A stretch of DNA of 7,280 nucleotides from Ruminococcus flavefaciens. GTDB taxonomy: Bacteria > Bacillota_A > Clostridia > Oscillospirales > Ruminococcaceae. The DNA is taken from NCBI GenBank assembly GCA_004556875.1, contig SFFP01000087.1:1-7280 (forward strand), given 5' to 3'. The notes under the pieces are model-generated. The model ran no database searches. It worked only from the letters and a program-made list of their open reading frames with translations, and was not told the origin of the DNA. Shown here one piece after another: positions 5,121 to 7,280 of the stretch; positions within the stretch are counted from its first letter, which is position 1; every line of letters begins with the position of its first letter. A program made the position numbers and the translations under genes.

Positions 5121-5294
5121 ATGACAATTAAGGAACTCCGCACCGCCTGTGGTATGACACAGCAAGCATTTGCCGATTACTTTGGACTCTCAAAAAGAAA
5201 TGTTGAAAATTGGGAAGGCGGGAAAGCAAAACCGCCTGAGTGGGCTGTCAAGCTCATGGAGTACAAGTTGGAAAAAGAAGGATTGTTGAAATAA
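5121..5294 (+). CDS. Small XRE-type helix-turn-helix protein
   Basis: A 57-aa protein that is essentially one HTH domain: IKELRTACGMTQQAFADYFG, with GMTQQAFADYF as helix 2 and LSKRNVENWEGG as the recognition helix (about 11-34), then a C-terminal helix (PPEWAVKLMEYKLEKEG). This is a common small Firmicutes DNA-binding protein type whose members usually begin MTIKELR. I chose ATG 5121 for that reason and because it follows the DUF3850 stop in TAAgATG, suggesting coupled translation. ATG 5103 would add MKKQAK; neither has a good SD. It is last in the operon, directly before the terminator, and is a candidate to bind one of the palindromes in the leader region, though nothing in the sequence proves this. 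Confidence 0.75.
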   Translation: MTIKELRTACGMTQQAFADYFGLSKRNVENWEGGKAKPPEWAVKLMEYKLEKEGLLK

Positions 5295-5311
5295 TTCCTC
5301 GTATGACAAGA

Positions 5312-5337
5312 AAAAGCCGCATAAAACTGCGGCTTTT
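5312..5337 (+). terminator. Intrinsic terminator of the accessory operon (potentially bidirectional)
   Basis: AAAAGCCGCA (5312-5321) and TGCGGCTTTT (5328-5337) form a perfect 10-bp stem with a 6-nt loop, 17 nt after the HTH stop codon. The T-run on the right and A-run on the left allow termination in both directions. It is the last element before the catalase fragment. Confidence 0.85.
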
Positions 5338-5356
5338 CTCTCATATATATCATTAC

Positions 5357-5716
5357 TGTACTGAGGAACTGGCGCACTTTGAGATGATATCTGCGATATT
5401 GTATCAGCTTACGAAAGACCTTACTATCGACGAGATAAAGGCAAGCGGCTTTGACACTTATTTTGTAGATCACACAACAGGAATATATCCCATAGCTGCT
5501 TCGGGAACACCATTTACAGCGGCGTATTTCCAGTCAAAGGGCGATATTATAACAGATATACAGGAAGATATGGCAGCAGAGCAGAAAGCGCGTACAACAT
5601 ACGACAATATCCTGAGACTTGCGGATGATCCTGATGTACGTGATCCTATTCGTTTTCTGCGTGAGCGTGAGATAGTTCATTATCAGCGATTTGGCGAAGC
5701 AAATCGTACAGGATAG
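5357..5716 (+). pseudogene. cotJC: Manganese catalase (CotJC-like) fragment
   Basis: The frame reads TEELAHFEMISAILYQL, then FDTYFVDHTTGIYP, ASGTPFTAAYFQSKGD, ITDIQEDMAAEQKARTTYD and REREIVHYQRFGEA, which is the manganese catalase/CotJC family. These proteins are usually about 190-220 aa. Here the N-terminal 60-70 residues are missing, and homology begins abruptly at TEELAH about 20 bp after the operon terminator. The Glu and His of EELAH, the Glu of AEQKAR and the His of REREIVH, which match four metal ligands of the family, are kept, but the first helix with the fifth ligand (Glu) is gone. The C-terminus also ends early (EANRTG, TAG); shifting frame there gives VQDR, which resembles the usual continuation, so a frameshift is likely. 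No SD or start precedes it. The frame is open back to 5240 only through the HTH gene and terminator. Confidence 0.8.
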
Positions 5717-5732
5717 AAATTACGATATACAT

Positions 5733-5761
5733 AAAAAGCAGCCTGTAATTAAACAGGCTGC
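5733..5761 (-). terminator. Intrinsic terminator of the xylanase-esterase gene
   Basis: On the minus strand GCAGCCTGT (5761-5753) pairs perfectly with ACAGGCTGC (5746-5738) around a 6-nt loop and is followed by TTTTT (5737-5733). It lies about 16 nt after the stop codon of the dockerin gene. The plus-strand side has only a short T-run, so it acts mainly leftward. Confidence 0.85.
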
Positions 5762-5776
5762 CGCTTTATATGTGGA

Positions 5777-7280
5777 TCATAAGCCGAGAAGCTTTTTCTG
5801 TATTGCCTGAGCATCGCCGACTGTAAGACCGTCGCCGTTTGCATCAGCATTTACCTTGCCCTGTGCAGTAAGATGAATTGCAGATGAACCATTCTCACCG
5901 TATTTATCAGGATTTGCAAGTGCCTGCATTATAAGGACTACATCGGACATATCAAGCTGACCGTCGCAGTTGACATCGCCCTCTACAGTAACTTTAAGCT
6001 CAGGAGCTGTAGTTGTAGTAGTAGTTACAGGCTTTGTTGTGGTAGTTGTAGTGGTTGTTGTAGTTGTAGTAGTGGTTGTAGTAGTTGTTGTTGTAACTGC
6101 AGGTTTTGATGTTTTAAGATATTCATCTACAACATCTGCCCAGTATTTACCCATTTTCTCATAGCCTTTAGCGTTGGGGTGAACACCGTCGCCGAGATCG
6201 GCTGTACCGTTGAGACAGCTGTGGATATCAGCAAATGTTACGTGCTTGCCCTTGCCGTTGTATTCCTCAGCCACCTTTTTAACAGCTGCATTGTAGCTTG
6301 CGATCTGAGCGGTTCTGTCTCCGCCGCCGAACATTCCGCCGCCAAGCTCAGGGATAGTGGAAACGAATAACATAGCATCAGAAGGCATTTCTGCGAGGAA
6401 GTAATCAATGAGATCACGGAGATCCTGTTCGCAGGCATCTGTTGCACGGTTGCCGTTCATATCGTTTGTACCGATAATAAGGAGAACGATATCAGGATTA
6501 GCCTGCTTTATTGCATTCTTCTGCTTGAGAACATCGTATAAGCTTCCGAAGCCGTTGTTCTGTTTGATAGTGTATCCGCTGTAGCCTGCGTGATTGTCAT
6601 CGTATGTCACGCTCTTGCCGTTGTAGCTGAAACTTGCGCTGTTCTTGCCCTCAGGACCTACGAAATCAATATTGTTATACCCCTTTTCCTTGAGGAAATA
6701 ATCAAGAAACTTTCTGTATCCGCCTGTGTCGCCCATACCAAAGGTAATGGAGTCGCCGGCAGGCATGATCTTTATCATGTTTTCGTTCTGAGAAGCGTTG
6801 TTTCCGTCGTTGTTATCGGGGATCTGAGGCTGATCGCCGCCGTTGTTGCCCATGCCGCCCCAATCGAAGCCGCCGCCGTTGTTGCCGCCCATGTTGCCCC
6901 AGTCGAAGCCGCCGCCGTTGCCGCCCATGTTGCCCCAATCGAAGCCGCCGCCGTTGCCGCCCATGTTGCCCCAATCGGAACCGCCGCCATTGCCGCCCTG
7001 TTCAGCAGGTGGAGTTACAGTGGTATCGTTCTGAGTTTCGCCTGACGCGCCAAAGGAAATGCTCTTTACGTTTGCAGAGCCGTTTGATCTGTAGCCTTCA
7101 ATATTGAGGGAAACTTCATAGAGAGTACCCGACATATCGAGACCTGCTTTTTCCCAGGCTTCAAAGTGCTTGGAAACGTCAATAGTACCCTTCATATAGT
7201 TTGTGGTATTGTTCTGTGAACCGCTCTTCTGACGAACGCTCCAATACTGAGGGAATGTAGCTGTACCGTCAAGTGAAGGC
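5777..7280 (-). CDS. Secreted GH11 xylanase - CE3 acetyl xylan esterase - dockerin (5' end outside window)
   Basis: The frame enters from the right edge (28 residues including FPQYWSVRQ before Met at 7195) and runs 500 residues to TGA at 5777-5779. Numbering from that Met, residues before about 48 are the end of a GH11 endo-xylanase: KGTIDVSKHFEAW and NIEGYRSNGSANV, whose Glu (E33) matches the acid/base of the TEGY motif; the nucleophile Glu lies outside. A Gly/Asn repeat linker covers 66-120. Residues about 140-365 are an SGNH esterase of CE3 type: GDSI with nucleophile S149, HAGYSGY, GTND (242-245) and DGVHP with D336 and H339. A 20-Thr linker follows, then a type I dockerin with two calcium loops (GDVNCDGQLDMSD and NADANGDGLTVGD). 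The product would be exported, dock on a cellulosome scaffoldin, and cut and deacetylate xylan. The signal peptide is not visible. Confidence 0.92.
   Translation of the reverse strand, partial: PSLDGTATFPQYWSVRQKSGSQNNTTNYMKGTIDVSKHFEAWEKAGLDMSGTLYEVSLNIEGYRSNGSANVKSISFGASGETQNDTTVTPPAEQGGNGGGSDWGNMGGNGGGFDWGNMGGNGGGFDWGNMGGNNGGGFDWGGMGNNGGDQPQIPDNNDGNNASQNENMIKIMPAGDSITFGMGDTGGYRKFLDYFLKEKGYNNIDFVGPEGKNSASFSYNGKSVTYDDNHAGYSGYTIKQNNGFGSLYDVLKQKNAIKQANPDIVLLIIGTNDMNGNRATDACEQDLRDLIDYFLAEMPSDAMLFVSTIPELGGGMFGGGDRTAQIASYNAAVKKVAEEYNGKGKHVTFADIHSCLNGTADLGDGVHPNAKGYEKMGKYWADVVDEYLKTSKPAVTTTTTTTTTTTTTTTTTTTTKPVTTTTTTAPELKVTVEGDVNCDGQLDMSDVVLIMQALANPDKYGENGSSAIHLTAQGKVNADANGDGLTVGDAQAIQKKLLGL
6008..6094 (-). 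repeat. Threonine-codon tract (Thr20-KPV-Thr6 linker)
   Basis: Minus-strand codons ACA/ACT/ACC encode 20 threonines (6035-6094), then Lys-Pro-Val, then six more threonines (6008-6025). This is an extended, probably O-glycosylated linker between the esterase and the dockerin, of the kind seen in Ruminococcus cellulosomal enzymes. Codon mixing is irregular, so it is low-complexity rather than a perfect trinucleotide repeat. Confidence 0.9.
6851..6997 (-). repeat. Four tandem 36-39 bp repeats encoding GGNGGG[F/S]DWGNM
   Basis: Four consecutive units of 12-13 residues (GGNGGGSDWGNM, GGNGGGFDWGNM twice, GGNNGGGFDWGGM) form the linker between the GH11 and CE3 domains. The nucleotide units are nearly identical, so they arose by recent tandem duplication and the copy number is likely to vary between strains. 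Each unit carries an F/S-D-W-G core, which is unusual in a simple flexible linker. Confidence 0.9.

Noticed and set aside
5240..5356. Extension of the catalase frame upstream to ATG 5240
   Set aside because: It runs through the HTH gene in another frame and through the terminator hairpin. Catalase homology begins only at about 5360.
5970..6164. Plus-strand frame with a long valine run
   Set aside because: It is the complement of the Thr-codon linker of the dockerin gene; a membrane segment here is an artefact of low-complexity codons.
6851..6997. Regular direct repeats resembling a CRISPR array
   Set aside because: The units are adjacent, in frame and coding, with no unique spacers.
6590..7045. 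Overlapping plus- and minus-strand frames rich in Ala/Pro/Val
   Set aside because: They are shadows of the Gly/Asn tandem repeats in the xylanase-esterase gene.
1..7280. tRNA, rRNA or integrase genes that would define the element's ends
   Set aside because: I found no cloverleaf, rRNA segment or recombinase motif on either strand.

Overview
The window looks like chromosome of a fibre-degrading Ruminococcus (R. flavefaciens/R. champanellensis type). The right end encodes a secreted, cellulosome-type xylan-degrading enzyme (GH11 xylanase, CE3 acetyl esterase, type I dockerin) with the long threonine linker typical of that group. The left 5.3 kb is accessory DNA of the kind found in Firmicutes conjugative elements and prophages. 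The taxonomic call is an inference from domain architecture and style, not from a marker gene.

Layout. Positions 1-973 hold minus-strand genes: the first codons of an unidentified gene, a 221-aa unknown protein and an 80-aa unknown protein. Positions 974-1262 are a divergent regulatory region with a strong plus-strand promoter (TTGCCT, 17 bp, extended -10 TATAAT), a leader of about 210 nt and several perfect inverted repeats. From 1263 to 5294 a tightly packed plus-strand operon encodes a PcfK-like protein, a PcfJ-like protein cut in two by one in-frame TAG, a DUF3102 coiled-coil protein, two small unknown proteins, a shortened DUF3850 (ASCH-like) protein and a small XRE-type helix-turn-helix protein. 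An intrinsic terminator at 5312-5337 closes it. About 20 bp later, at 5357, a manganese catalase (CotJC-like) gene begins abruptly in mid-domain. This is a pseudogene fragment and probably marks the junction between accessory and resident DNA. A minus-strand terminator then separates it from the xylanase-esterase gene, which runs off the right end.

How the genes may work together. PcfK/PcfJ pairs, DUF3102 proteins and DUF3850 proteins recur together in replication/accessory regions of Firmicutes mobile elements, but their biochemical roles are not established. The most unusual feature is a repeated leader. The same 7-bp inverted repeat (GTGCAGT/ACTGCAC) followed by ACCGATAAGGAG lies directly upstream of the ribosome-binding sites of two divergently transcribed genes, the 221-aa protein and the PcfK-like protein. 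A near copy lies inside the DUF3102 gene. This suggests one regulator acting on both arms at the DNA or RNA level. The split PcfJ gene, an in-frame second start in a small gene, and the shortened DUF3850 and catalase genes suggest either recoding or ongoing decay.
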